A DNA stretch of 64,000 bases from Ancylobacter sp. WKF20 (GTDB lineage: Bacteria > Pseudomonadota > Alphaproteobacteria > Rhizobiales > Xanthobacteraceae), in NCBI RefSeq assembly GCF_029760895.1, contig NZ_CP121679.1:4566238-4630237 (forward strand), in the 5' to 3' direction. The translations under genes and the position numbers were made by a program. The notes under the pieces were generated by a model. It saw only the letters and a program-made list of their open reading frames with translations, was not told the origin of the DNA and did no database searches. The stretch's first letter is position 1. Every line of letters begins with the position of its first letter. Below are positions 1 to 8,581 of this stretch, piece after piece.

Positions 1-140
1 GCGGCGGTGGCCAGCGCGGCAAGGCTCAGAACCGCACCGCGCTCCAGCCAGGGCCGGCGCGGCAAGGCGAGGTTACGACCATCCCGGGCGATCTCGGTGG
101 GGGCAGCGGGTTGAGGTGTACGAGCGTCGAGCATGCTCAT
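1..140 (-). CDS. N-terminus of a membrane protein, possibly ABC transporter permease (partial)
   Basis: An ATG at 140 is preceded by a good GGAGA ribosome-binding site. It opens a frame that stays open to the window edge, about 46 codons. The translation starts MSMLDARTPQ, continues with a Pro/Arg-rich cytoplasmic stretch and enters a hydrophobic segment (GAVLSLAALATAA) just before the edge. That shape fits nitrate/sulfonate/taurine-type ABC permeases, but no family motif lies within the window, so the function is a guess. It begins 17 bp after the stop of the hydrolase gene on the same strand, so the two are probably co-transcribed. Confidence 0.5.
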   Translation of the reverse strand, partial: MSMLDARTPQPAAPTEIARDGRNLALPRRPWLERGAVLSLAALATA

Positions 141-157
141 GGCGGTCTCCAAAGGCC

Positions 158-991
158 TCAGGCCTGAATTGTGGCGGCGGCCGGGACGCATCCCCCGGCG
201 AGAAAGGCGGTGAAAAGCGAGGTCAGGTTGTGGGCCCAGAGCGGCAGTTCCGTGCCGGGAAGCACGGGGTCTCCCTCCTCCCGCACGACATGGGCCTCGA
301 CCTGGACCCCGCATTCGGTAAGGCGACGCCCATAGGCCACGCTCTCATCCCTCATCGGGCAGGTATCGGAGGTGACGATGAGCGCCGGCGGAATGCCGCC
401 GAGGCGGCGCGAGCCGAGCGGGGCGGCGTAGGGGTGGGCGGCCTTGTCGGCCGAGCCGAGATAGAGATGCCAGCCATCCGCCCAGCGGCAGCCGGCTTCG
501 CCCACCCCGGCGGCCCTTACCGAACCTGTGCCGAGGCAGGGGTCCAGCATAGGCGAGATGAGGATCTGCCCGGCGATGGGCGGGTGGTGCTGGTCGCGCG
601 CCATCAGTGTCAGCGCCGTGGCGATGTTGGCTCCTGCCTCCTCGCCGGCGACGAACAGCCGGGCGCCGCGACCGGCCCATGTCGTCCGCTGCCGATGCAG
701 CAGCTCGAGCGCGGCGTAGCTGACATTGAGCGCGGCCGGGAAGGGGTGTTCCGGTGCGAGGGGGTAGTCGAGCGACACCACCGTCGCGCCCGCCGCGGCC
801 AAACTTCGGCAGATGGCGACGCTGCAGTCGAGATCGCCGCAGGTGAAGGTCCCGCCATGCAGATGAAGCACGATGGCGGGCGATGTTTTCGGGCGGTTCG
901 GCGCTGATGCAGGGCTGGCCGGCGCATAGACGCGCACCTGCCGCGGCGTGCCGCCACAGTCGAGCGTCCGTTCCTGCCAATGCGTTTCCAT
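158..991 (-). CDS. alpha/beta-hydrolase fold protein lacking the nucleophile serine
   Basis: 277 aa. It resembles the hormone-sensitive-lipase/acetyl-esterase family: an oxyanion-hole HGGTF motif at residues 45-49, then LDYPLAPEHPFPAAL, both typical. The nucleophile elbow, normally GDSAG, reads GEEAG at 116-120, so Ser is replaced by Glu. The acid-residue region (PMRDE) is kept, but the usual C-terminal HGF histidine motif is not visible. It may be a non-hydrolytic member or use another chemistry. I chose the ATG at 991 because AAGGGTGGG precedes it; the frame also extends to a GTG at 1027. It is divergent from a LysR gene, and the possible ABC permease follows it. Confidence 0.75.
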   Translation of the reverse strand: METHWQERTLDCGGTPRQVRVYAPASPASAPNRPKTSPAIVLHLHGGTFTCGDLDCSVAICRSLAAAGATVVSLDYPLAPEHPFPAALNVSYAALELLHRQRTTWAGRGARLFVAGEEAGANIATALTLMARDQHHPPIAGQILISPMLDPCLGTGSVRAAGVGEAGCRWADGWHLYLGSADKAAHPYAAPLGSRRLGGIPPALIVTSDTCPMRDESVAYGRRLTECGVQVEAHVVREEGDPVLPGTELPLWAHNLTSLFTAFLAGGCVPAAATIQA

Positions 992-1089
992 AAGCCCACC
1001 CTTCGGCGGGTGGCACAATTCAGCCACCCGATTTCCGCATTGCGGTGCAGCAACATGTAGGACAAGGCATCTAGCGAAAAAATAGCAGC

Positions 1090-1112
1090 TATGTGATTAC
1101 ATTATTCACATA
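1090..1112. promoter_or_regulatory. inverted repeat, probable LysR operator
   Basis: A perfect 7-bp inverted repeat, TATGTGA and TCACATA separated by 9 bp, lies in the AT-rich divergent region between the hydrolase and LysR genes. Its right arm ends 22 bp before the LysR start codon. Size and placement suit a LysR-type binding site serving both promoters. Binding by the adjacent LysR is inferred from position. Confidence 0.55.
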
Positions 1113-1133
1113 CAGAAATAATACGGGCTCCCA

Positions 1134-2090
1134 ATGGACCAGATTGCGGCGATGCGGGCCTATGTGCGGGTGGTCGAGTCGGGGAGTTTCACCCGCGCCG
1201 CCGACCTGCTCGATATGCCCAAGCCCACCGTCACCAAGCTGATCCAGCAGCTTGAGGCACATCTGCGGACCAAGTTGCTCAATCGCACGACGCGCCGGGT
1301 CGGCGTCACCCCCGACGGGGCCGCTTACTATGAACGCGCATTGACCCTGCTCTCCGATCTCGACGAACTCGACGGCTCGATGACGCGCTCGCAGACCAGC
1401 CCCGCCGGGCGGCTGCGGGTCGATGTGTCCTCATCGCTGGCGCTGTTCGCGCTGATCCCGGCGCTGCCGGATTTCCATGCGCGCTATCCCGACATCACGC
1501 TCGATCTCGGCGTGTCCGACCGGCCGGTGGATTTGGTGGCGGAGAATGTCGACTGCGCCATTCGCGGCGGCGATCTCGTCGACCCCAGCCTGATCGCCCG
1601 GCGCATCGGCGAGGTGCGGCTCGTGTTGTGCGCCGCCCCCCGCTATATAGCCGATCACGGCATGCCCACGCACCCCGACGAACTGGCCCATGGCCACAAG
1701 GTGGTCGGCTATTTCAGCGCCCGCACCGGCCGGCGCATCGCCTTCGATGTGATGCGCGGGGAGGAAAGCTACGACCTCGATCTGCCCTATACGGTGGCAA
1801 CCAACGATTCCACCGCCTATCTCGCCGCCGGGCTCGCGGGTCTCGGCATCGCGCAGGCGATCGAGCCGACCGTCCTGCCCTATATCGAGGCCGGCGCGCT
1901 GGTGCGCGTGCTGCCGGAGTGGACCAGCGCACCGGTCGTTCTGCACGTCGTCTACGCGCCGAACCGGCATCTGAGCAGCCGATTGCGCGTCTTCGTCGAC
2001 TGGGTGGCGGATCTGTTCACCACCAACCGGGTCTATCGCCGGCCGGGCACGGCGATGTCGCTTTTCGCCGTTCCCGGCGTCAGTGCGTGA
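1134..2090 (+). CDS. LysR-family transcriptional regulator
   Basis: 318 aa. The N-terminal winged helix-turn-helix (about residues 1-60: MDQIAAMRAYVRVVESGSF, then FTRAADLLDMPKPTVTK and LLNRTTRRV) is typical of the one-factor LysR branch with an LTTR substrate domain behind it. It is transcribed away from the hydrolase/possible permease pair and probably controls that pair. The last 11 bp overlap the 3' end of the convergent ABC ATPase gene. The inducer cannot be read from sequence. Confidence 0.9.
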   Translation: MDQIAAMRAYVRVVESGSFTRAADLLDMPKPTVTKLIQQLEAHLRTKLLNRTTRRVGVTPDGAAYYERALTLLSDLDELDGSMTRSQTSPAGRLRVDVSSSLALFALIPALPDFHARYPDITLDLGVSDRPVDLVAENVDCAIRGGDLVDPSLIARRIGEVRLVLCAAPRYIADHGMPTHPDELAHGHKVVGYFSARTGRRIAFDVMRGEESYDLDLPYTVATNDSTAYLAAGLAGLGIAQAIEPTVLPYIEAGALVRVLPEWTSAPVVLHVVYAPNRHLSSRLRVFVDWVADLFTTNRVYRRPGTAMSLFAVPGVSA

Positions 2091-2808
2091 CGCCGAGAAA
2101 CTGCTGAAGCTCCGGCGTCTTCGGGTTGGCGAACACTTCGCCGGGCGGCCCGATCTCGTGCACGCGGCCCTGATGCATGAAGACGACACGCGAGCAGACG
2201 TCGCGGGCGAAGCGCATTTCGTGCGTCACCATCATCAGCGTCATGCCCTCGCTCGCGAGTTCCTTCACCACCGCCAGCACCTCGTTGACCAGTTCCGGGT
2301 CGAGTGCCGAGGTGATCTCGTCGCAGAGCAGGGCGATGGGCTGCATGGCGAGCGCGCGGGCAATGGCGACGCGCTGCTGCTGGCCGCCGGAAAGCTGGTC
2401 GGGATAGGCGTCGAATTTGTGCCCGAGGCCGACACGCTCGAGCATCTTCTTCGCCATCTCCTCGGCTTCAGCCTTCGGCGTCTTCTTCACCACCATCTGC
2501 GAGAGGATGACGTTGCGCCCGGCGGTGAGGTGCGGGAACAGGTTGAAGCTCTGGAAGATCATGCCGACCTTGAGGCGCAGCGCCTTGAGGTGCAGTTCGT
2601 CCGGCAGCAATTGCGCGCCGGCCACCGAGATCGAGCCCTCATCGATGGTCTCCAGCCCGTTGATGCAGCGCAGCAGCGTCGACTTGCCGGAACCCGATTT
2701 GCCGATGATGGCGATCACCTCGCCCGGCTCGACGTCGATATTGATGCCCTTCAGCACTTCGTTGTCGCCGAAGCGCTTCTTCACTTCAGTGATTTCGATG
2801 AGCGACAT
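2080..2808 (-). CDS. polar amino-acid ABC transporter ATP-binding protein
   Basis: 242 aa, the standard length for GlnQ/HisP-type ATPases. Walker [10 protein letters not shown] is at 36-44, the Q-loop at about 86 ([11 protein letters not shown]), the signature LSGGQQQR at 139-146, and Walker B ends in Asp163-Glu164. It powers import of a polar amino acid or related solute through the two upstream permeases. It is the last gene of the operon GntR-SBP-permease-permease-ATPase, and its start overlaps the preceding permease by 23 bp, suggesting translational coupling. Confidence 0.93.
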   Translation of the reverse strand: MSLIEITEVKKRFGDNEVLKGINIDVEPGEVIAIIGKSGSGKSTLLRCINGLETIDEGSISVAGAQLLPDELHLKALRLKVGMIFQSFNLFPHLTAGRNVILSQMVVKKTPKAEAEEMAKKMLERVGLGHKFDAYPDQLSGGQQQRVAIARALAMQPIALLCDEITSALDPELVNEVLAVVKELASEGMTLMMVTHEMRFARDVCSRVVFMHQGRVHEIGPPGEVFANPKTPELQQFLGVTH

Positions 2809-3445
2809 TGAGCTTCCTCTCGAGGATTTGCGAGGATTTGGACAGCGGCCAGCACAGGCAGAAATAGATCAACGCCACGAAGCCATAGACGGTGAAGGGC
2901 TCGAAGGTGGCGTTCGTTACCATCGTACCGGCCTTGGACAGCTCCACGAAGCCGATGATCGAGGTCAGCGCCGTGCCCTTCACCACCTGCACGGAAAAGC
3001 CGACGGTGGGCGGCACGGCGATGCGCAGCGCCTGCGGCAGGATCACCCAGCGCATTTGCTGCATGTAACCCATGCCGAGGCTGGCGGAGGCTTCCCACTG
3101 GCCGCGCGTGATGGACTCGACGCAGCCGCGCCAGATTTCGGTGAGGAAGGCCGCGCTCCATAGGACGAGCGCGACGCCCGCCGCGAGCCAGGCCGGCACG
3201 TCAATGCCGAACAGGCCAAGGCCGAAGAAGGCGAGGAAGAGCTGCATCAGCAGCGGCGTGCCCTGAAAGAGCTCGACATAGACCTTCACGAAGGCCTGTC
3301 CCGCCCGGTTGTTGCCGATGCGCAGCAGCAGGAGCAGCGCGCCGACAATGGCGCCGCCGATGAAGGAGACGAGGGAAAGCAGCACGGTCCAGCGCGCCGC
3401 GAGCAGCAGGTTGCGCAGGATGTCCCAGGTGGTGAAATCGTTCAT
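2786..3445 (-). CDS. amino-acid ABC transporter permease (HisM/GlnP family)
   Basis: 219 aa inner-membrane subunit. The N-terminal segment with ELFQGTPLLMQL matches the conserved R/Q-G-T-P-L region of polar amino-acid permeases. The EAA loop is EASASLGMGYMQQMRWVILPQA, at about residues 135-156. It ends in a long C-terminal helix. It is paired with the second permease 10 bp upstream, so the pore is probably a heterodimer. Substrate unknown. Confidence 0.9.
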   Translation of the reverse strand: MNDFTTWDILRNLLLAARWTVLLSLVSFIGGAIVGALLLLLRIGNNRAGQAFVKVYVELFQGTPLLMQLFLAFFGLGLFGIDVPAWLAAGVALVLWSAAFLTEIWRGCVESITRGQWEASASLGMGYMQQMRWVILPQALRIAVPPTVGFSVQVVKGTALTSIIGFVELSKAGTMVTNATFEPFTVYGFVALIYFCLCWPLSKSSQILERKLNVAHRNH

Positions 3446-3455
3446 CGCCGCCTCC

Positions 3456-4127
3456 TCACCGTACCGCGCGCTTGGGGAACAGCACCCAGCCCAGTCCGCG
3501 CAGCGCCTGCCGCAGCAGGATGGCGAGGGCGAGGTAGATCAGCGTCGAGACGAAATAAGCCTCGAAGGCGCGGAAGGTGCGCGACTGGATGAAATTGGCC
3601 GCGAAGGTCAGATCCTCCGCCGCGATCTGCGACACCGCCGCCGAGCCGAGCATGACGATGACGACCTGCGAGGACAGCGCCGGCCAGATGCGCTGGAGTG
3701 ACGGTATCAGCACGACATGGCGGAAGGTCTCGATCCGGCTCATGCCGAGGCTCGCCCCGGCCTCGAACTGGCCCCGCGGCGTCGCCTGGATACCGGCGCG
3801 GATGATCTCGCAGCTATAGGCGCCGAGATTGATCACCATGGCGAGGTTGGCCGCCGGCAGCTCGCCCATGCGCAGGCCGAGCGCGGGCAGGCCGAAGAAG
3901 ATGAAGAAGAGCTGGATCAGGAAGGGCGTGTTGCGGATCAGCTCGACATAGGCGGCGACGAGCGGGCGCAGATAGCTTGGCCCCAGCGCGCGGGCCCAGG
4001 CGCAGAAGATGCCGAAGGTGACGCCCAGCAGGCCGCCGACCAGCGTGAGTTCAACGGTGATGCCGATGCCCTTGGTGAGGACCGGCCAATAGGCGCCGAT
4101 CCAGCCGAAATCGAAGCTGTAAGCCAT
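3456..4127 (-). CDS. amino-acid ABC transporter permease (HisQ/GlnP family)
   Basis: 223 aa inner-membrane protein. It carries YVELIRNTPFLIQLFF, the family's RNTP motif, and an EAA loop starting EAGASLGMSRIETFRHV for docking the ATPase. It is the partner of the following permease and begins 58 bp after the binding-protein gene. Hydrophobic segments near the N-terminus and around the RNTP and EAA motifs fit a five-helix topology. Confidence 0.9.
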   Translation of the reverse strand: MAYSFDFGWIGAYWPVLTKGIGITVELTLVGGLLGVTFGIFCAWARALGPSYLRPLVAAYVELIRNTPFLIQLFFIFFGLPALGLRMGELPAANLAMVINLGAYSCEIIRAGIQATPRGQFEAGASLGMSRIETFRHVVLIPSLQRIWPALSSQVVIVMLGSAAVSQIAAEDLTFAANFIQSRTFRAFEAYFVSTLIYLALAILLRQALRGLGWVLFPKRAVR

Positions 4128-4185
4128 GCCGGAGTCTCCCGAGCGGGTGCGCCGGGCCGCCAGGGCGGCGACCCGGCGGGGCGGA

Positions 4186-4977
4186 TCAGAGATCGGCGGG
4201 GAGCTTGGTGCCGAGCCACTTCTGGGCGATCGCCTCGAGCGCGCCGTCCTTCTTGGCGGTGGCGATGATGGCGTCCACCTTGGCGAGCAGGGCGGGCTCG
4301 TTCTTGTTCAGGCCGATGTAGCAGGGCGAGTTCTTGATGAGGAACTTGATCTCCGGGCGCTTGGGCGGGTTGCGCTCCAGGATCGCGGCGGCGACCACAT
4401 TGCCGGTGGCGACCAGCTCGACCTGGCCCGACAGGAAGGCGGAGATGGTGCCGTTATTATCTTCATACCGCTTGATGGTGACATCCGCCGGGGCGATCTT
4501 GGTGAGTTCCAGATCCTCCACCGCGCCGCGCGTCACGCCGACCGTCTTGCCCGAAAGGCCGGCGGCGTCCTTCACCGCGACGTCCGCCGGGCCGAAAACG
4601 CCATTGTAGAAAGGCGCATAGGCGGCGGAGAAGTCGATCACCTTCTCGCGGTCAGGGTTCTTGCCGAGCGAGGAGATGACCAGATCGACCTTGTTGGTCT
4701 GCAGATACGGAATGCGGTTGGCGCTGGTGACCGGCACCAGCTCCAGCTTCACGCCGAGCTTGTCGGCGATCAGCTTGGCGACATCAACATCATACCCCTT
4801 GGGCTGCATGTCGGCGCCGACGCTGCCGAAGGGCGGGAAGTCCTGCGGGACGGCGATGCGGATGACCTTGTTGGTCTCGATGGTGGCGAGCGCGTCGGCG
4901 TGGGCCGGAAGCGGGAGCTGCGCGGCGGCGGCGACCAGCGCGCCGGCGGCGAGGGCGAGAAGGGTACGACGGTTCAT
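4186..4977 (-). CDS. periplasmic amino-acid-binding protein of the ABC transporter
   Basis: 263 aa, solute-binding family 3. It has a clear signal peptide (MNRRTLLALAAGALVAAAA..., cleavage likely after PAHA near residue 27). The mature protein has the usual pattern: IRIAVPQDFPPFG, GYDVDVAKLIADKLGV, VDLVISSLGKNPDREKVIDF, and SGKTVGVTRGAVEDLEL at the second-lobe start. It delivers solute to the permeases encoded downstream. The ligand is not predictable; the family takes polar amino acids, opines and similar compounds. Confidence 0.92.
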   Translation of the reverse strand: MNRRTLLALAAGALVAAAAQLPLPAHADALATIETNKVIRIAVPQDFPPFGSVGADMQPKGYDVDVAKLIADKLGVKLELVPVTSANRIPYLQTNKVDLVISSLGKNPDREKVIDFSAAYAPFYNGVFGPADVAVKDAAGLSGKTVGVTRGAVEDLELTKIAPADVTIKRYEDNNGTISAFLSGQVELVATGNVVAAAILERNPPKRPEIKFLIKNSPCYIGLNKNEPALLAKVDAIIATAKKDGALEAIAQKWLGTKLPADL

Positions 4978-4980
4978 GAC

Positions 4981-5718
4981 TCAGTCCTCTCTGTGTGCGG
5001 TATGATGATGCGGATGGGTATGCGGTACGGACGGGGCGTTGCCCGTGAAGGTGGTCGGCGAGAGCAATTCGCGCAGGCCCGCCAGCGGGTCCGGCTTGGT
5101 GGTCAGGTCGAGCCCGGCCTCGACCTTGGTGATGTGCTCGCCCATCAGCCGCGCCGCGCGGGCGAGATCGCCCGCCGCCATGGCGGCGACGATGTCCTCA
5201 TGGTCGTGGCTCGATTCCTCGGCCTTCTCGGTCGGCTGGTAGAGCATCGAGATCAGCGTTGTGCGCGCCGTGAGGTCGCGGATGATCTCGGTCAGCAGGC
5301 GGTTGCCCAGCGCATCCGCTAGATGGATGTGGAAGTCGCCGAGCAGGCAGGTGCGGGCATGGACGTCGCCCGAGGCGACGGCATCGCGCTCGATGGCGAT
5401 ATGGGCCTGAAGGCTTTCAAGTACCGCCGGCGGGACGGATTGCAGCGTCTGAAGGAGGCCGACCTCGATCACCCGGCGGGTCTGGAAGGCTTCGCGCGCT
5501 TCCTCGGCGGAGGGCTCGACGACATACCAGCCGCGCCGGGCGCTGACCTGCACCACGCCGCGCGTTTCCAGCCGCATCATCGCCTCGCGCACGCGGGTGC
5601 GCGACACGCTGAACAGATCCGCCAGCTTCTGCTCGCCCAGCCTTGTGCCCGGCGCGATGCGCCCGGCAAGGATGGCCGACAGGATGGCTTCTTCGATATT
5701 GGCCGTGGCCGGGTTCAT
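4981..5718 (-). CDS. GntR-family (FCD/FadR-type) repressor heading the ABC operon
   Basis: 245 aa. It has an N-terminal winged helix (LGEQKLADLFSVSRTRVREAMMRLETRGVV) followed by an all-helical FCD domain with the typical HIHLADALGNRLL and RTTLISMLYQ regions. The C-terminus is unusually histidine-rich (HTHPHHHTAHRED), perhaps a metal-binding tail. The frame extends one codon to a GTG at 5721, but ATG 5718 is preferred. It ends only 3 bp before the binding-protein gene, so regulator and transporter form one transcript. The nested palindromes just upstream suggest autoregulation. Confidence 0.9.
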   Translation of the reverse strand: MNPATANIEEAILSAILAGRIAPGTRLGEQKLADLFSVSRTRVREAMMRLETRGVVQVSARRGWYVVEPSAEEAREAFQTRRVIEVGLLQTLQSVPPAVLESLQAHIAIERDAVASGDVHARTCLLGDFHIHLADALGNRLLTEIIRDLTARTTLISMLYQPTEKAEESSHDHEDIVAAMAAGDLARAARLMGEHITKVEAGLDLTTKPDPLAGLRELLSPTTFTGNAPSVPHTHPHHHTAHRED

Positions 5719-5728
5719 CACGCTTGCC

Positions 5729-5753
5729 TACAAAACTTGTATACAAGGCTTGT
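5729..5753 (-). promoter_or_regulatory. overlapping palindromes, GntR/FCD operator
   Basis: Three palindromes overlap in 25 bp: TACAA-AAC-TTGTA (5729-5741), CTTGTATACAAG (5736-5747, perfect) and ACAAG-G-CTTGT (5743-5753). TTGTATACAA-like cores are typical of FCD-type GntR operators. The array starts 11 bp upstream of the regulator's ATG, so bound repressor would block the operon. Assignment to this regulator is inferred from position. Confidence 0.7.
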
Positions 5754-5949
5754 AAGCAATGGGCGTGCCAAGGAGGTGGCCTACCCATGCGGGGGACGGC
5801 CGTCGGGCGCGAAATCTTCAGCAATTACAATGCTATAGCGATGCTGCGTGCCGACGCGGACGTCAGTCCTCCCTCCGGGCGTGAAAGACGCCTGCGCGTT
5901 TGAGCGTCGCTCATGGCGCGTTTTCGGTCAGCATTCAGCGGCCCGATGT

Positions 5950-8103
5950 CTACTCCGCCGCCGCCTTGGCGTGCCCGAGCCGGTCGGCCAGCTTCTCCAC
6001 CAGCTCGGCCGCGGCATCCGCGATCACCGTGCCGGGCGGGTAGATCGCTTCCGCCCCGGCGGCGAAGACGGCGTCGTAATCCTGCGGAGGTACGACTCCA
6101 CCGACGACGATCATGATGTCCGGCCGCCCTTCCGCCGCCAGCGCCGCCTTTACCTGCGGCACCAGGGTGAGATGCCCGGCGGCCAGCGACGAGATGCCGA
6201 TGACATGCACGTCATTCTCCACCGCCTGCCGCGCGGCTTCCTCGGGCGTGGCGAAGAGGGGGCCGATATCGACGTCGAAGCCGAGATCGGCGAAGGCGGA
6301 GGCGATAACCTTCTGGCCGCGGTCGTGGCCATCCTGCCCGACCTTGGCGACGAGGATGCGCGGGCGGCGACCTTCCTCGTGCTCGAAGGCATCGACGCGC
6401 GCCCGCACGCGGGCCACCTTGTCGGTCATGGCGCCAGCCTCCCTCTTGTAAACCCCTGTCACCGCGCGGATTTCCGCCCGGTGCCGGCCGAAGACGCGCT
6501 CCAGCGCATCGGAAATCTCGCCCACCGTCGCCTTGGCGCGCGCCGCGTCGATGGCGAGCGCCAGCAGGTTGCCATTGCCGGCGGCGCCATTTTGCAGCGC
6601 CTCAAGGGCGGCGTTCAAGGCGACAGGATCGCGCTCGGCCTTGAGGCGCCGCAGCTTCTCCAGCTGGGCGCCGCGCACGGCGGAATTGTCGACCCGGAGC
6701 ACGTCGATGGCGTCCTCCCGCTCGGAGAGGTATTTATTTACCCCGACAACGGTCTGCATGCCGGAATCGATCCGCGCCTGTGTGGTGGCGGCGGCTTCCT
6801 CGATGCGCAGCTTGGGGATGCCGGCGTCGATGGCCTTGGCCATGCCGCCGAGCGCCTCGACCTCGGCGATGTGGGCGAGCGCCTTGGCGGCGAGATCAGC
6901 GGTCAGGCGCTCGACATAGAAGGAGCCGCCCCAGGGGTCGATGGCGCGAGTGGTGCCGCTCTCCTGTTGCAGGAGGATCTGCGTGTTGCGGGCGATGCGG
7001 GCGGAAAAATCCGTTGGCAGGGCAAGGGCTTCGTCGAGCGCATTGGTGTGCAGCGACTGGGTAAGGCCCTGCGTCGCCGCCATCGCCTCCACCATGGTGC
7101 GCATGACATTGTTGAACACGTCCTGCGCGGTGAGGCTCCAGCCCGAGGTCTGCGAATGGGTGCGCAGCGGCAGCGACTTCGGGTTCTGCGCGCCGAGATC
7201 CGTCATCAGCCGCGTCCAGATCAGCCGGGCGGCGCGCAGCTTCGCCACTTCCATGAAGAAGTTCATGCCGATCGCCCAGAAGAAGGACAGGCGCGGCGCG
7301 AAGGCGTCGATGGGCAGGCCCGCCTTGATGCCGGCGCGGGCATATTCCAACCCGTCGGCGAGCGTGTAGGCGAGCTCCAGATCCTGCGTCGCCCCGGCTT
7401 CCTGCATGTGATAGCCAGAGATCGAGATCGAGTTGAAGCGCGGCATCTCCTTGGAAGTAAAGGCGAAAATGTCGGAGATGATGCGCATGGAAGGCGTCGG
7501 CGGGTAGATATAGGTGTTGCGGACCATGAACTCCTTGAGGATGTCGTTCTGGATGGTCCCGGAGAGCTGGGCTGGCCGCACGCCCTGCTCCTCCGCCGCG
7601 ACGACATAGAGCGCGAGCACAGGTAACACCGCACCGTTCATCGTCATCGACACGCTCATCTGGTCGAGCGGGATGCCGGAGAACAGCGTGCGCATGTCGT
7701 AGATGGAATCGATGGCGACGCCTGCCATGCCGACATCGCCGGCGACGCGCGGGTGGTCGCTGTCATAGCCACGATGGGTGGCGAGGTCGAAGGCGACCGA
7801 CAGGCCCTTCTGCCCGGCGGCGAGGTTGCGCCGGTAGAAGGCGTTGGAATCCTCCGCCGTGGAGAAGCCGGCATATTGCCGGATGGTCCAGGGCTGGGTC
7901 GCGAACATGGTCGGGTACGGCCCGCGCAGGAAGGGCGCGAGGCCGGGATAGCTGTCGATAAAGCCAAGTCCCTCAATATCTTGCAGGCCATAGACGGGCT
8001 TGACCGGGATGTGCTCCGGGGTCATCCAGACCTCGCCCGAGGCCGGGGCGTCGAGCCGCGGCGGGGTCCAGCCGAGGCTGGAGAAATCGGGGATGCGGCT
8101 CAT
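5950..8103 (-). CDS. mutB: methylmalonyl-CoA mutase, large (catalytic) subunit
   Basis: 717 aa. It isomerises (R)-methylmalonyl-CoA to succinyl-CoA with adenosylcobalamin, the last step of propionyl-CoA assimilation. The N-terminal TIM barrel includes [18 protein letters not shown] and the active-site region [11 protein letters not shown]. The C-terminal B12 domain starts at about residue 580 and carries the cobalt-ligand motif DGHDRG (His593), then GISSLAAGH and VGGVVPP. It is the last gene of the pccB-pccA-mutA-orf-mutB cluster, 34 bp after the small secreted-protein gene. Epimerase and MeaB chaperone genes are not in the window. Confidence 0.95.
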   Translation of the reverse strand: MSRIPDFSSLGWTPPRLDAPASGEVWMTPEHIPVKPVYGLQDIEGLGFIDSYPGLAPFLRGPYPTMFATQPWTIRQYAGFSTAEDSNAFYRRNLAAGQKGLSVAFDLATHRGYDSDHPRVAGDVGMAGVAIDSIYDMRTLFSGIPLDQMSVSMTMNGAVLPVLALYVVAAEEQGVRPAQLSGTIQNDILKEFMVRNTYIYPPTPSMRIISDIFAFTSKEMPRFNSISISGYHMQEAGATQDLELAYTLADGLEYARAGIKAGLPIDAFAPRLSFFWAIGMNFFMEVAKLRAARLIWTRLMTDLGAQNPKSLPLRTHSQTSGWSLTAQDVFNNVMRTMVEAMAATQGLTQSLHTNALDEALALPTDFSARIARNTQILLQQESGTTRAIDPWGGSFYVERLTADLAAKALAHIAEVEALGGMAKAIDAGIPKLRIEEAAATTQARIDSGMQTVVGVNKYLSEREDAIDVLRVDNSAVRGAQLEKLRRLKAERDPVALNAALEALQNGAAGNGNLLALAIDAARAKATVGEISDALERVFGRHRAEIRAVTGVYKREAGAMTDKVARVRARVDAFEHEEGRRPRILVAKVGQDGHDRGQKVIASAFADLGFDVDIGPLFATPEEAARQAVENDVHVIGISSLAAGHLTLVPQVKAALAAEGRPDIMIVVGGVVPPQDYDAVFAAGAEAIYPPGTVIADAAAELVEKLADRLGHAKAAAE

Positions 8104-8137
8104 CGGACGCCCTCCTGAGGGCGGTGAGCCGGGCGCC

Positions 8138-8524
8138 TCAAGCCTTGCGCGCCACCCACGACCCCGTGCAGTTCTTCACCGGCGAGACCCATTGGCCCGA
8201 AGCCGTATCGCCGCGCACCAGCCCGGTCGCGTCCACCGTCTCGTCCCCGCGCACCACGCGAATGACGATGGCGCCCAGCGGGTTCACCGAGCCGCTGGCT
8301 TCCGCTACCGGTATCATACCACCATAGCTGATCTGGCCATCTTCCACCGCCAGCTTGAATTCCATGCGCTTCGAGCACGGCCCGGTGGCCGGCACGGTGG
8401 CGACCTGCCAAATGCCGTCGTGCCGGCCGATATCGGCGGAAGCGGTCGTGTCCTGGGCCATTACCGGCAGCACCAGCATGGCCCCGATCGCCGCGCCGCC
8501 CAAGGCGTGTTTCAGCGTGATCAT
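8138..8524 (-). CDS. small secreted protein of unknown function between mutA and mutB
   Basis: 128 aa. It has an N-terminal signal peptide ([24 protein letters not shown], cleavage near residue 24). The mature part of about 104 aa has two cysteines, one in GPCSKRMEF and one in [13 protein letters not shown], that could form a disulfide. The GCSG-like ends and beta-rich composition resemble small periplasmic proteins often annotated only as hypothetical. I do not recognise the family. It is strange to find an exported protein between two subunits of a cytoplasmic enzyme; gaps of 57 and 34 bp suggest co-transcription. Confidence 0.75.
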   Translation of the reverse strand: MITLKHALGGAAIGAMLVLPVMAQDTTASADIGRHDGIWQVATVPATGPCSKRMEFKLAVEDGQISYGGMIPVAEASGSVNPLGAIVIRVVRGDETVDATGLVRGDTASGQWVSPVKNCTGSWVARKA

Positions 8525-8581
8525 GGCATTTCCCTGAGTTCGCGGTCCTTTGCCCGCCCTCAGGGAAACCGGCGCGTGGGG

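Noticed and set aside
5848..7626. 592-aa open frame opposite mutB
   Set aside because: No recognizable domain, and mutB on the other strand is unambiguous.
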